This document shows positions 34,764-46,563 of a stretch of DNA of 64,000 nucleotides, one piece after another. Position numbers and translations under genes: made by a program. How positions within the stretch are numbered: position 1 is the first letter of the stretch; the number at the start of each line of letters is the position of its first letter. Source of the stretch: Mermis nigrescens (lineage: Eukaryota > Nematoda > Enoplea > Mermithida > Mermithidae); contig JAVLUZ010000228.1 in NCBI GenBank assembly GCA_036768485.1, positions 1,041,571 through 1,105,570 of the forward strand. The letters are read 5' to 3'. Under the pieces are notes generated by a model. That model ran no database searches and had not been told where the DNA came from. It worked only from the letters and a program-made list of their open reading frames with translations.

Positions 34764-35007
34764 GCTCAGCATGAGCGCCCAGACACGGCCACTGGACTAT
34801 CACTGCAAAAATGATTACCAGAAACGCCACATGGGCGAGCAGTGTAAGCAAGCTGCGTGCATCTGCCTCGACCACCTGGACAAGGTGCTGGGCACCGAGA
34901 ACCAGGAGCAAATGCTCAGCATTTGCGAATTTCAAGCCCTGTTTTCATCGCGGGCACAACGCATTGAAGTGGTGCGGGTTGCTTGCATGCAACCGGAAAA
35001 ACACTGA
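34764..35007 (+). CDS. GC3-rich exon, unknown protein with paired His/Cys
   Basis: A strong acceptor (pyrimidine tract then TATTTTTAG) is followed by about 80 codons with pronounced third-position G/C, ending TGA at 35007. The peptide has several cysteines and histidines (DYHCKND, CICLDHLD) and an amphipathic middle. The codon bias in an otherwise AT-rich setting is the main reason to call it coding. If the exon is entered in phase 2 the long frame is used. The phase-0 frame stops after 16 codons. No family is recognised. Confidence 0.45.
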
Positions 35008-35452
35008 AGGGGCCAAGCAAAACCCGCTGAATGGAATGGCAAATTAGAGCCAATTTGCCCTGCAACCGTAAGCAGTCAACTTGTCGCTGCCATATTTGTG
35101 GTTGCTTTTAATTGTATCCTGAAACCCAATGGCCCTTTTTAGGGCCACCAGGTTACTAGAAGTGATTGACTTGCAACCTGCATACCTGAAACAAAAACAT
35201 CACAAAAAATTGAGTTTAAAATCAATGACTAATAAAAAATGCATATTTTGGGGTTAAATTAAACAAAGACTAAATAAAGATCCATTATTTCAAAAATAAG
35301 ATGAATTGAAATAATTATTTAAAGACTTAAATAAATAATGGGTTAATACATATTTTAAGCTAGATATCAACTAAAAATAATTTAAAGCTGAAAATTAATC
35401 AGAAAAATTCCCTCCAAGGAGCATTCATTTTTTTATTTTTTTATTTATTCAA

Positions 35453-36010
35453 TTAAGGACCGTAATAAAACACACAAATGCGGCTGCTATTCCTATAAAG
35501 ACAATGCCAATGAATGCCAAAGTAGCGAAACAGGGCAAATTCAGAATAATTGATATTTTTTAGCAACAAGTTTAAAACAATCAAAAAATTTGACATATGC
35601 AAAAAGCTCAAATTGTATGAGCTAAAATGGACTGATAAACTAGGAAGTTCAAAATTTTCAATGATTTCATGGAAAAACACATGGCGAGCATCCATGTTGC
35701 TCAAACCTTGAAATTTAATGTGAACTTCCTTAGAACATGGCATGGCATGCAATATATGTGTTATGAGCGCCTGGTTAGTTACCATAAAGGTTAAAGTTCA
35801 ATAGTGTCAACCGTTTGGCCTTAAAAAATGGTACGGTATCAGCCAGATGAGCGATGCTGCCATTGAAGGTGAGGTCATTGATTGAGAAATTTTGGTCACA
35901 AATAGCCGGCACTTGCAATAGTCTGGTTTCCGAGCCAAACGCTTTTGGCTGGGGCATCACGGTTGAGAAAGCTGCTTAGGATCAGAGGAATTTGGATGTG
36001 GCTGAAGGAT
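35453..36010 (-). pseudogene. Possible leucine-rich-repeat pseudogene
   Basis: The minus strand has an acceptor (TTATGTTTTAG) near 36014 followed by open segments in different frames (35775-35960, then 35453-35785). They contain repeated patterns such as LTFNGSI and LTLLNFNLYGN, a spacing reminiscent of leucine-rich repeats like those of F-box proteins. At least two frame changes break it. The family assignment is a guess from pattern only. Confidence 0.25.
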
Positions 36011-36204
36011 GCAGCTAAAACATAAACAATGGAAAACATTTAACTTTCCCGGCAATATTTAAAATAGTTATTTTATTTATTGAGTCAAAAAACAGATTTC
36101 TCCATTTATTCTTACCGTTTATTGCAAAATAATTGAAACCATTGCATTTAATTGCCAGAAAACAAAACAAAATTTTTGATTATCCAATAAGCCAGCCTTA
36201 GCAA

Positions 36205-36420
36205 TTGAACGCTGCAGAAACTCTACGGTCAGTGGCGCGGAATATTAGAGATCAAAAATGTAATGGTAGGCTATCAAAAACTTCATTGCTTCTGCAAATC
36301 CGCCTCATTCTCCATCAAGATTCCTTTTTTGATGACAATGCAAAAGTGCAATTGTTCACCCTTCATGACTACAATGAATATGCCAACATTAGTGTCATCT
36401 GTTGGAACAATCTGATTTAG
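36205..36420 (+). CDS. Exon-like ORF, unknown
   Basis: 71 codons on the plus strand follow a possible CTGCAG acceptor and end in TAG. The composition is moderately coding-like and there are no known motifs. It lies next to, and on the opposite strand from, the possible leucine-rich-repeat pseudogene. Confidence 0.2.
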   Translation: MNAAETLRSVARNIRDQKCNGRLSKTSLLLQIRLILHQDSFFDDNAKVQLFTLHDYNEYANISVICWNNLI

Positions 36421-36912
36421 CAGTGTGCCTTGCTGAATAAAGTGATGCTAAATAAATGCCTTTATGGTTACTTAAATAAGCTTAAGAATTAATTCATTAG
36501 TCTCCTCTCCTCAGCAGAATGTGCTTGATTTGTAGTGTGTAACATTGCATGCTTGTGAGAGAGTTGGTGTTTTCAGATCACCAGATGGAAAAAACAAGAT
36601 ACGGCCAAAGATTGTTTAAAAAAATATATATGGTGCAACTAGTGGAAAAATTGAAAAAATAGCTTTTCTGCACATTGGCTAAAATTCACCAAAAAGTGTC
36701 AATGTTGTTTCAGTTCTTATCATGCATTAATTTCTAGACATTAGGTAAAGCGGACTGTATCACAGAATTTGATACTACTGAAAGTCAAAAAGCAAGTAAC
36801 TTTGACAGGATATTAGCATTTGTAAGCTGTATTCCTACTATTATACTCAAAAAGCAAAGCTCATTTCAGTATAAATTACAATAAAAAAAGGAAGAAAGCA
36901 CTCAAAAATGGG

Positions 36913-36995
36913 CATACCACAATGTATAAGGCCATTTTTTTGACCTTCCAAAATCTTGCACCCCCTCCCCAGAATTTTCTTGCTGCCCACATATG
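36913..36995 (+). mobile_element. hAT-type MITE, 3' fragment
   Basis: About 80 bp match the right end of the family (GGCCATTTTTTTGACC... TTTTCTTGCTGCCCACATATG). The left part is missing. It abuts the larger rearranged copy at 37006. Confidence 0.7.
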
Positions 36996-37005
36996 CTCTC
37001 CTTGT

Positions 37006-37334
37006 CACACTTGGGCGTGGGGGGGGTTTGGGGGAGTATGCAGTGCACCCCCCAGACCACATATCCATCAGTGCTGCCGTGATGAGCACTGTTGGTGTTG
37101 ACTTGGGCAGCTGTTTGATAGCTGGGCTGTGTAAGGTTGAAATACCCCCCAGAATTCAATTTTTGAAATTTTTTTGCTTATGTAGCAATTTTTTGATGCT
37201 ATTGGATAGTGCTCGGTGAGAAACGTCAAAAAATGGTGTTGTTTTCACCATGCGACCACTTTTAAGACCATTTTTCGACCTTTGAAAATTTTTTCACCCC
37301 CTCCAGAATTTTTGTGCTGCGCTGCCCCCCAATG
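37006..37334 (+). mobile_element. hAT-type MITE carrying a foreign GC-rich insert
   Basis: It begins CACACTTGGGCGTGGGG and ends with a diverged CTGCCCCCCAATG. The flanks CTCCTTGT and CTCCTCAT agree at six of eight positions, as for an old target duplication. Between the two expected A/C-rich blocks it has about 85 bp (37055-37140) absent from the other copies. These contain ATCAGTGCTGCCGTGATGAG and related GC-rich sequence. Confidence 0.65.
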
Positions 37335-37352
37335 CTCCTCATCCCTTCTTAA

Positions 37353-38326
37353 CCCTTAATAAGCGCCCGTCCCATTTTTCTCCACAATATTTGCTGCAAA
37401 ATAACTCAAGAACAATTTAATCTTATAAAGTGTGTGAGTGTTCATTTGAAAGCATTGTCCAACATCTGTAAGTTTATGTGCATTTTCTCTTATGTTAGTA
37501 GTGTGAAATTTGAAATATACTGTATTGAAATAACCTCACTTTTTGTCCGCCATATTGGTTGTCCCGGGTCCCACAATTTTTTGTTTGTATAATTAAAATG
37601 TGGCTAATACCCTTTGAGAAATTTAAATAAAAAAAAGTCCAATTTTTGGGATGTGTGCTCATAAGTGACAGCACAAAAAAGTGACTCTGTTTTTCTCTTG
37701 ATGATACCTAGTATTATGTCTTCATACCTTTATTACCTTCAGAAACTGCTCAAATTCCCTTTTAGAATTGTAGGTACACACATACTACCCAGTGGTGGAT
37801 CCAGGATTTTCCCTAAGGGAGGGGTGGTACCCCTTAGGGGGGATGTGACTCTTATGTATTTGGGCGGAAAAATTGCTCGTTTTTACCCAAATATTGCACA
37901 AAAATAATTGATTTGCGCATTATTTTAAGCCTCCCTGATACTACCTATGTAAGCCAGCTGCTTTACAGTCCAATGAGGTACATAGGAACCTATGCCTACC
38001 TATATGTACCTTGTAAGTATCTAAACTAGAGAATCGCCTTGGAACAACATCAGACTATGTGGAGAACGTCAATCCCAAAAATTTTCCATGCAAAAATGGG
38101 GTGTACACTTATTGACGATTGTCCTGCATGTAAACTTATTAACAACTGTCCCAAAAATGGGACATACACTTATTAACGACCGTCCTAAAAATGGGACTTT
38201 TTTCACACGATCCTACTGTAGCTAGAGTCACGAAAAAAATCAGGGAGACTTTTTGAAGGATGGGGAATTTGAATATAAATGAGATTTTGAATGAACTACC
38301 CTACACAAAGTGTGGTTAATAAAGGG
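37353..38326. mobile_element. piggyBac-like MITE
   Basis: The termini CCCTTAATAAGC and its imperfect inverse GTTAATAAAGGG lie directly inside TTAA tetranucleotides (37349-37352 and 38327-38330). That is the insertion pattern of piggyBac. The 974-bp interior has repeats of GGGAC and TTATTAACGA but no transposase. At 37791 it contains CAGTGGTGGATCCAGGATTTT, the end of another known type of animal transposon terminus. I saw no matching second end. Confidence 0.7.
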
Positions 38327-38589
38327 TTAAAGGTGGAATTTTGTGATTATGTACATGTAGGCATTGTGTAGGGATTAATTAGGCCCCATAAGAATTATAT
38401 TTGTGAGGGGAGGGTCCACAGGTTGAACATCTGAATTTTGTCAAAAATATTCCTGTGAAAATCAGGATTGGGTTTAAAATTTTGTTTTTTTGAAGATAAT
38501 AAAACAGTCTGGTATATAAATGATGATGGTTCAATCCCCATACTTGCTTGGGGTAGTGTTACATGCAGAAATTTATGGTCCTAAAAAAG

Positions 38590-40096
38590 AAGATTTGAAT
38601 ACAAACTGTAGTGAATGCAATCTGAAATGCATTTGAGGTGGTGTTTTAATGAATTTAGAAGAGAATATTGCACTAATTGAAATTTGCTCCTAACGATATT
38701 GTTATTAAAGAAGTATGCCTCAAGCTCATGAGGAAGTACAGTTTTCTCAAGACATAGAGCTGTTTAATCATGAATTTAGCATCAAAATTTGGCAAAATGG
38801 TTTTTTAATTAGACAAATAAGTATTTCATGTGAAGCTCAACCATTTTGTGAGATGATAAATTGCATATTTTGTCTTCAGATGCTTCACAATCCTCAGTGT
38901 AGTTCAATCAGATATTTATTAATTATATTTATAGCTGCATATATGTTCTCTGGTGCAGTTTATTACTGTTTAAAAATTATTAGAAATATTGCGATGATAT
39001 TAATATTTATTTTGAAGATATTTGTAAGAACATTCAGACTGTGTTGTCATGGGAAGAGCCTAATACATATTAGAAAAAATAATAACTTTCAAAAATTCAA
39101 GATTTCAGTTTTCTTATCAACCTAGACAGATATTGCTCACTATTATTTCTCTCCTGTCAAATTGTCATTTATCAAATAATTGTGCTGATGTAGCTATGTT
39201 GAATGCTCAAAATTGGAATGTTCTGTGTCAATCAATGGATCAATGGCATGTATTTTAACAGAAGTTACTTGCTTATCACTTGTTCCATCTAGACAAGATT
39301 CTTGTTTATTAATAAAGGATCCTAATGGCAAACCTCTTGGCACTGTAACCTTTGAAGTTAATAAAATTAGTCTAGCTTGTCAGTTTCATAGTTTATTTTA
39401 CTTGTTCAATTAAAATGAATGTTTAATCTTCGAAAAGATGTTATAAAAATGGGTAGTTGCCAAGCAGAGACATGTCTCAATACTAAAGTAACTTCAAAAA
39501 TTGAGGAACTGAATGGAGAAGCTAATGACTCAATCGGTTCTACATACTGTTCAGAAACATGTGGCTGTGCAGGGTGTGGTTGTTTTTACTGTTCCTCTGC
39601 TTGTCTATTTTATAGAACATATGCAAAACCAGCTTTTGAAGTATTTTCTTGCCCTGTTTGGGAGTATAAAATTAAAATCACTGTGAGAATAATTATTCAT
39701 AGCCAAGCTCTTCAGGATACTTTTATATTACATCCTGGAGTTCCAATTCAATGGAAAAACTTGAAACTTATTTTGCCATCAGTTTTGACACCTCCGGTAC
39801 CTATGTTAGGTAGTCAATTTTCGACTGATGGGACCAAAACGGTCATGATAAAAGCATCTGCAACGGGGCAGCCTATTTCTGGAACTATAGGACAAATACA
39901 GTTTCCAAATAGAGAAAATGGTTCAAAATTTGAATGCTACTTAGCGCATGATCTGTGTAGATGTCAAAGTTGTGAAACTCAAGTAGCATGTAGTTGTACA
40001 GATTACATTTTGGGGCCATTATTTTCGAAATTAGAGCATCTTTTACCCTTAACATCACAAGGAATTTTGATGTTTTATAAAAATGAGCAATGTTGA
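38590..40096 (+). pseudogene. BEL/Pao env-like glycoprotein, copy 2 (broken)
   Basis: This copy extends further upstream than copy 1 and includes the GGVL and SISCEAQPFCEM regions seen also in the minus-strand copy (near 50150-49960). The G2-like cysteine-rich part is at 39419-40096. A stop near 39123 and a frameshift near 39413 break it. Four codons present in copy 1 (around 781-792) are absent here. It ends at the left terminus of the R element at 40118, so the membrane anchor is missing. Confidence 0.7.
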
Positions 40097-40688
40097 GTCA
40101 TGAATATAGTAATACTAGCAAAGAAAAATGCTCCAATGGAACAAAAAGGGGAATATACTGGGGATTGTATTGAGGATGTAAAGGAGGGGACTAGGAAAAA
40201 TCATTCTATGTTATATGACAAAAATCGCAAAATGTTAAAAATCAGACTTTCTCTAAACAATGCAAAAATTGAAGTATATTCTGCGGTCTCTAAAAAAACA
40301 TTTTATTTTAAAATAATTTTCTCTGATTGACATAATATCTTAAAAGCATATTACGTAATGCAACTTTTTGCAGACTTCATTCAACTTTGAGTTGCTTAAT
40401 AATGTGACTGAAAGTGAAATGCTGTTAACAAATCATAATTAATTTGTTCGTATTTCATTATTACTAAGCATGTCAATTAGCAGATACAGCCATTCTAAGC
40501 CTCAAAGTGCAAGCAATATTCAAATTACCAAAAATTGATTGAAAAAATCAACAAATTAGCAATGCAGTAGCTGCTGAATTGAATGAAATAGTACATATTG
40601 ATGAATTCAAGACAATTGATGATATTGTTGGTTCAAAGCAGTAGGAAACACGAAGCTGACGTGCAGCAGACCTAATGTAGATACTCTT

Positions 40689-40868
40689 TTACACATGTCT
40701 AACACGCTGGTAACCAGCACAGAATCCGCGGGCCAAAAGGCTTTCTTTTAGCTGCTCTACGACACTCGTTGATTCTTTGGGGTGTTGGAACACCAAATAG
40801 ATGGTGCAGCTGGCTACGGCAGCACCCTTCACCAGCGCGTATCGGCCAATGAGCGCCACAAGCTCCAC
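40689..40868 (-). pseudogene. Copy of terminal exon-like island, frameshifted
   Basis: Homologous to 1841-2035 with the same TTATTTAG acceptor. An extra G near 40730 shifts the last part, so the end differs. Several substitutions change amino acids (for example Cys and Trp positions). This suggests relaxed constraint in this copy. Confidence 0.4.
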
Positions 40869-43173
40869 CTAAATAACAGAAAGTCATCAATATGAGCAAA
40901 AGGAGCCAAAAAAATAAATAATATCATAAGTAACTAAAAGTAGGAAAGTAAAAAAGAAAGACAGTGAAAGATGTGCAAGTACCACATGCCATTAGTAAGA
41001 AAGAAACAAAAGACGTGGGAAATAGCACAAATGTACCTAAAAAATTATATTATGCAGATTACATGTTTTATGAGGCGCAAAAAAAATAAGCAAAGAGCAA
41101 AGAGATGGCAGAAACAAATGATAAAAAATGTAAAAATCATATAAATAGGCAAGGTGTTCAAAGTATTCAAAAAGCGTTCTATGACCCGCAGACTCGGGTA
41201 GAAAAAAGTGAGACAGCTTCTGAACCTAATACATGGAAAAGCAACAGATTCTACTTTAAAACAGTAAAACAATTAACTTTTGTGGCGCTTTGCACCATAT
41301 TGATAAGGATTTATTTTTTCATTTCTAGAAAAACCAAAATTTACCAAGATTTTGCTACTAGAGGTCTAAGCGCCCAGCTTACTACACAATACGCGTTACT
41401 GTATCACACTATACTTCTAGCATGTATGCACACGGTCAAAAGCTCTGGGAGGGGTAAACCGAGTTTTCTTTGGGGGAAATGAGTAATTTTTTAAGCAAAT
41501 TAATGTCAGATTTCCGTACTTAATTAGTAGTATTTGTCTTTTTAATGAGTATTTATGCTTAAATTTGATGAAAAATAATCAAAAGAGCAATGCAATGATC
41601 TCTAACATCAAATTTATGCAAAATGATGAAATAAAATATTTGAATGAATGAATCTTAAGAGTCTATTGCTTGGAAATTTAGTATAGGTACTTGAAATGAC
41701 ACAGATGTCATTTGACGCTTCTACATGGTTCAAGCATTCGGTTTTAGGTCCAAAATCGCGTGGTGAGATACCCCCACCATACCCCCTCCAGTGTGCATGT
41801 ATGAGTTCTAGTCTTATAAAGGCTTAAATTAATGAATTAAAAAGTGCGAGAATAAGAAAGACTGAAAGGTATCGATGATCTTTCTGTCTGATCCTAAATC
41901 ATTCCATCAAAATGATTATAATTATTACCACAAAATCTTAATGTGAAGTTATCTATAGAGTTTCCAAAAGTAATACCTTAGAGGCGATTTCCGAGGAGGC
42001 CGATGGTTGGAAAAAATTTTTGAGTTCATGATCAAATAATCATATCAGACAGTCAAGCAGCATCACAATAAAGGATATAAATCATTAACACATAAATAAA
42101 GATTTTCTGGAATGCTGTTTGGTCAGCAAGCCTGCAGAATAATCATTCAAAACTAACATTTCAGCTGAGAGCACCTTTTAAAGTTTAACTACATCCTTTT
42201 TACGCCATACAAAATTTTGAAAATTTGGGATCAGAGTGAAAAAACAGATTACATAATAATACCTAGTTCTTGGATTTACACAGCCAATTTAAAATATTCA
42301 AAATAACAAACAAATAAAAAATTAATAAAATAAAAAATAAGCAAATCATCCATCCAGCTGTTACGCTATGAGAATGTTAATTTACAAATTTTAAACATCA
42401 GTTAATTGTCAACATTGTGACTGTGGCATAGAGAAATCACAAGAGTTTGATCATGAATTCCTAAAAAATTGCAAAAATTGTGAATTTCGATCAAAAAATT
42501 TTTATTAGGTGCATATTTGTAAAAGCATGGATATTTTGGCAGCGCCCAATGAGTGCAATCTCAGTAAATAATCTTTATTCCTTATAAAGCTGATCATTCA
42601 ATCGATTTTTTATTTTATCCGGCAAGAGTCAACAGATCGTAATAGTTTCATTTGCAAGATCTAACCGAATGAAATGACAAATTACACCCTTAGATTTAGG
42701 CTTACTCATTCAGAGAGATGAAAAATAAAGTAAAGAATGAATCAATACCTTAAGTGAACAAATAGATATCTGCTCAACACTAGATTTTGAGTCTCTGTCA
42801 CTTCTTTAAAAGTAAAGAAAGAACACTAAATTTGAATTGCCTTAGCTGAATAAAAGTCTACATTTCTGCTAAACAGATCAAATATTAAATTTTACTATTA
42901 GACTTTGTTAGTATTTTTTAAATAGACCTTTTGTATGCTTCCCTACAATTGCCTAGATTGATTTTAGAAGAAAATTTGAGATTTTTATTCATGATTATGA
43001 ATGTTTTAGATTCTGAGGGGAGGGGGGTCAGCGGCCATTCTGCGGGGGGGGGGGGGTGAGCAGCAATTCTGAGCGGGGGGGATGGTTAAAACCCCCAAGA
43101 ACACGTATGGTAGAAACACTTTGATTACTGTCTGGTATTTTCAAAAATCTATACATGAAATATAGAAACTTAC

Positions 43174-43323
43174 AATCCTAGCGTTGTTGTTAGCATGGGC
43201 GATATCAAATTCAAAGGCAATAGCGGCTCGCCCGCGATCAAACCAGTTGCCGATCGCAACCGGCCCTACAGGTTCAATCAGATCAATGCTTGATCCAGCC
43301 AAAACATATTCCGCTCCCGCCAT
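43174..43323 (-). CDS. Exon-like island with ATG, 50 codons
   Basis: The minus-strand ATG at 43323 opens exactly 50 codons to a GTAAGT donor, phase 0, in frame with the next island at 40868. It is the better-preserved version of 4320-4465. Whether the ATG is a true start or lies just inside an acceptor cannot be settled by eye. No family is recognised. Confidence 0.35.
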
Positions 43324-43995
43324 TTAACAGATAAAAATAGTCTATTTCACAAAACCTTGTGCATGGATTACTTTCTGAACAGAGCAAAATTACTTTGTTT
43401 TTACCACAAAAATATACGCTTGGCAGATAAATAATTTTGTAATTAAATGAAAAGTTAATAATATATTTATTTAAATTCTTTGTTTGTTGCACGCATAGAT
43501 AATGTTAATTCTTGCTTAGTTATAAAATTAGCTTGAAAAAAAATTATTCATTTCAAAAAAATATTACGAGTATATGTCACTAATCTTATAAAGACATATG
43601 TAATTCACACAAAGTCATTACCTAGATGATTTGAAAGTCATTACCTAGATGATTTAAATTCTTCGTTTGTCGCACACATAGATTATATATATTTTTTTAC
43701 AGCTGAATAAACTTAGTTGAGAGCAAAAATCAATGAAGGCAGAAGTAAATGCAAAAAATTCTAAATCTTTGAAAAGCAAAAATCCTTGATTACTTCCATT
43801 TAAGAGTCAATTACTTCCTTCTTTAAATTAACTTATATTCTGAATAACGTTTAGAGAAAGTCTGATTTTTAACATATTTTGCGATTTTTGGCATATAACA
43901 TAAGGAGATTTTTCCTAGTCCCCTCTTTTTACATCCTTGATACAATCCCAAGTATATTCCCCTTTTTTGTTCCATTGGAGCAATTTTCTTTGCTA

Positions 43996-44650
43996 GTACC
44001 CAACTTTTAATTAGCAAGATTTGGAAATACAATACTAGATTTCATTTAATGTGCAATTCTTCTAATAATTGAATGGTTTAAACTTTACAAAGCTACTAGT
44101 TGTAGAAGAAACAAACATTCTGATTAGTAATTCTCATGTTACGTAGAACGTCCTGTAAAGAAATATGCTTTCAAAACTTTCTAGAGCTAAACCTAATTTA
44201 CATTTTGAACTTTACACAAGAGTGTAAAGAATTTTAGTAGGATTAATAATTTTGATATTGCTCTGATATAACAATCAGCATTTATTAAGAAATGAAACCT
44301 CTATAATGTTCTAAGAACAAATTAACATTAGGTGTTAATCACTTTACACTACTCTTCATGTCCCTAGCAGATGTATCACATCTGTTTCCATATATATTTT
44401 ACGACTTTAGGGAAAAAATAAGTTACTGTGAGGCTCTAGAATGAAGCTTATAATATAGTGTAAACTTTACACTAGCAACAAAATTCGATATTACTCAGAT
44501 ATTATGATCAAGATTCCTGAAAAAATTATGTCTCCATAATGGTTTAATGACAAATAGACACAGATGTAAACCACTTTACATCACTGTTAAGTGTAAACAA
44601 GAGCGCCCAGCTGATGTCCCTTATTTGATTCCATGTAAGTTTTCAGATTT
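43996..44650 (+). repeat. GTGTAAA arm, third copy (partial)
   Basis: Directly after the inverted R terminus the sequence reads CCCAACTTTTAATTAG, as at 21262. It continues as an array of units with TTTACAC and GTGTAAA, ending where the BEL/Pao gag fragment starts. It is shorter than the arms at 21262 and 27109. Confidence 0.75.
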
Positions 44651-44661
44651 TGGCAAAAAAT

Positions 44662-45270
44662 TCAGGTTGTTGCAAAGCTATTTTTTAATATATCAATAGC
44701 ATTGGGATACAATGCATTCGTCACTGCTATTCCTTGAATTGCTTTGTATGCCGACACTTTCACACAATTCAATAAATAATTGAACTGTTGGACTGGAGGA
44801 ATTTCTTGTCTATGAATAGCAGCATTGAATGCATCCCAAAATCCAATCCAGTCTAATGAATTACCAAAAAATAATGGCAAACTCAATTTCGGTGATTGAA
44901 CTTGTAAATTTTCTGTTTGTGGAGAGACAAGGTTCATCATAGGATTATTCAACACAGAGATATTTGTTACAGCTGAACCTCCTAGCTTTATTAACTCTTC
45001 AATCTCTACTATCTCTGATTCCAAGGTTAGACTAACTTCTTTACCTTGAACTAAAAGTTGAATAAAGCTAGGACGCTTCAGAGAGTAAGTCTCATATATT
45101 TTCAATTCTTCTTCTAAGTCACTATTACTAAGAGACCTCTGCAACGTATCCCACTGATAATTTTGAGTCTTCAAAACATTTACTGCTTGATTAATTCTAT
45201 TTAACAAATTATTCTGAAAATGAGCAATGTTTTCTAACTCTAAACAATTTTCTGCATTTGCCAGTGTCAA
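44662..45270 (-). pseudogene. BEL/Pao gag N-terminal fragment (DUF1759 type)
   Basis: 202 open codons on the minus strand include a long helical N-terminal part. Then come LSLPLFFGNSLDWIGFWDAF and FNYLLNCVK, the typical DUF1759 core of BEL/Pao Gag. It is cut off at its C-terminal side by the GTGTAAA arm. Because it lies downstream of an env on the same strand, it must belong to a different insertion from the pol/env at 46698-55250. Confidence 0.8.
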
Positions 45271-45456
45271 TAAAGGTCATGAACAATTTTTACATTATAT
45301 CAGTCTTTCTTTGGTTTCTAATTCCAGAACTGATCTCTATTCATCAAAAGCATGGGAAGGCGGTTGTCAGTAATTCCATCAAGGTCTTATCATGTGTTAT
45401 TAAAAAAAAAGAAATTTATCGTATTTCATAGTTCAATAAAGACGTGAGGTAGTAAG

Positions 45457-45722
45457 CACACCTGGGCGTGGGGGTTCTGGGGGGGAGTATGCATCCCCCC
45501 AGAAACCAAAATACCCCCCACAGAAATCAAAATACCCCCCAGAATTCAATTTTTGAAAATTTTTTTCGTTTTTTTTGCAATTTTTTGATGCCAATGGATA
45601 GTGCTTGATGAGAAACGTCGAAAAATGGTGTTTTTATCGCCATACCACCATTTTTAAGGCCATTTTTTGACCTTCAAAAAAATCTTGCACCCCTCCCAGA
45701 ATTTTCTTGCTGCCCACGTATG
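45457..45722 (+). mobile_element. hAT-type MITE, copy B
   Basis: The termini are CACACCTGGGC and GCCCACGTATG, with an exact 8-bp duplication GTAGTAAG at 45449-45456 and 45723-45730. It is 266 bp with the family's standard interior. It separates two BEL/Pao gag fragments. Confidence 0.92.
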
Positions 45723-45789
45723 GTAGTAAGTATGTATAAATGCTATTTTTAAAGATAAGCTGAAAGTTTGCGATTGTTTGCAACACTCA

Positions 45790-46563
45790 CGAGAGACTTA
45801 GTTCTTAAATTGATGTTCATCATGAAATTTCATTCTTTCTCCCTTTTCCAACAAACTCAATGTATCTTTAACATCTTTACGTATATCAATCTTACTTTAA
45901 TAATGACCTTTGTTAAATTTTTGTTTTGACTCAATACAACATTGACAATGTAAAGAAGGATATGGACATTTATTATCAATCATCATGTGATTTTTATTCC
46001 ATTTAAACCTATTTTCCTTGTTGAGCATATGATTGAATTGATGATTTTGAGGATAAGAAATGTTAAATTTTTGTGGTTCAAACCAACACTGTGATAATAT
46101 GCCAATTTAATTGAAATTTGCTAAAAATTTCAAGCTTCCGGATTAGGATAGCATTTGGCGACAAATATTTTGTCGTCATCACTATCCAAAACACGAGTTT
46201 TCTATTTCATTTATTGGTGGATAGTCAAGGAAGTTAACCAACTCGACAATAGTTTCAAAACTAACAGCATCAAAAAAATGCAACAAAAAAAATTCAAATT
46301 TTCTTTGAGTTTATTCAGGGTGTATTCTATTATTTCATTGTTGACCATCAGGTTCCAGATATAACTATGGAAGAAAGAAATTGACATTTGAAACTGCATG
46401 TTTGCAATAATTTCAAAATATTCCTTGGCATCATATGAAAGTATTCCCACAATTCCTGAATATATGCCAATTTCAAGTCCTCTTCAACAAAACTTGTGTC
46501 TTCTCTCATTATAGATACCCAACCTCTCAAGATGGTCACAAATTTGGTCAACATAACTTCCAT
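45790..46563 (-). pseudogene. BEL/Pao gag C-terminal region (heavily broken)
   Basis: Short minus-strand open pieces (46563-46211) are followed by a Cys/His-bearing stretch (CQCCIE...GHY near 45980) resembling the zinc-knuckle region of BEL/Pao Gag. Many stops and shifts are present. The order relative to the N-terminal fragment at 44662-45270 is reversed, which implies rearrangement or two insertions. Confidence 0.45.

Larger units (their letters stand above)
40118..43993. mobile_element. R-bounded element, 3.9 kb, with exon-like cargo
   Basis: The left inverted repeat (40118-40290) and the right one (43851-43993) match for about 140 bp and are flanked by TA (40116-40117, 43994-43995). The right repeat lacks about 35 bp of its inner end, where it meets a minisatellite unit. 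The interior carries two minus-strand exon-like islands (43174-43323 and 40689-40868). No transposase domain is recognised. Confidence 0.65.
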
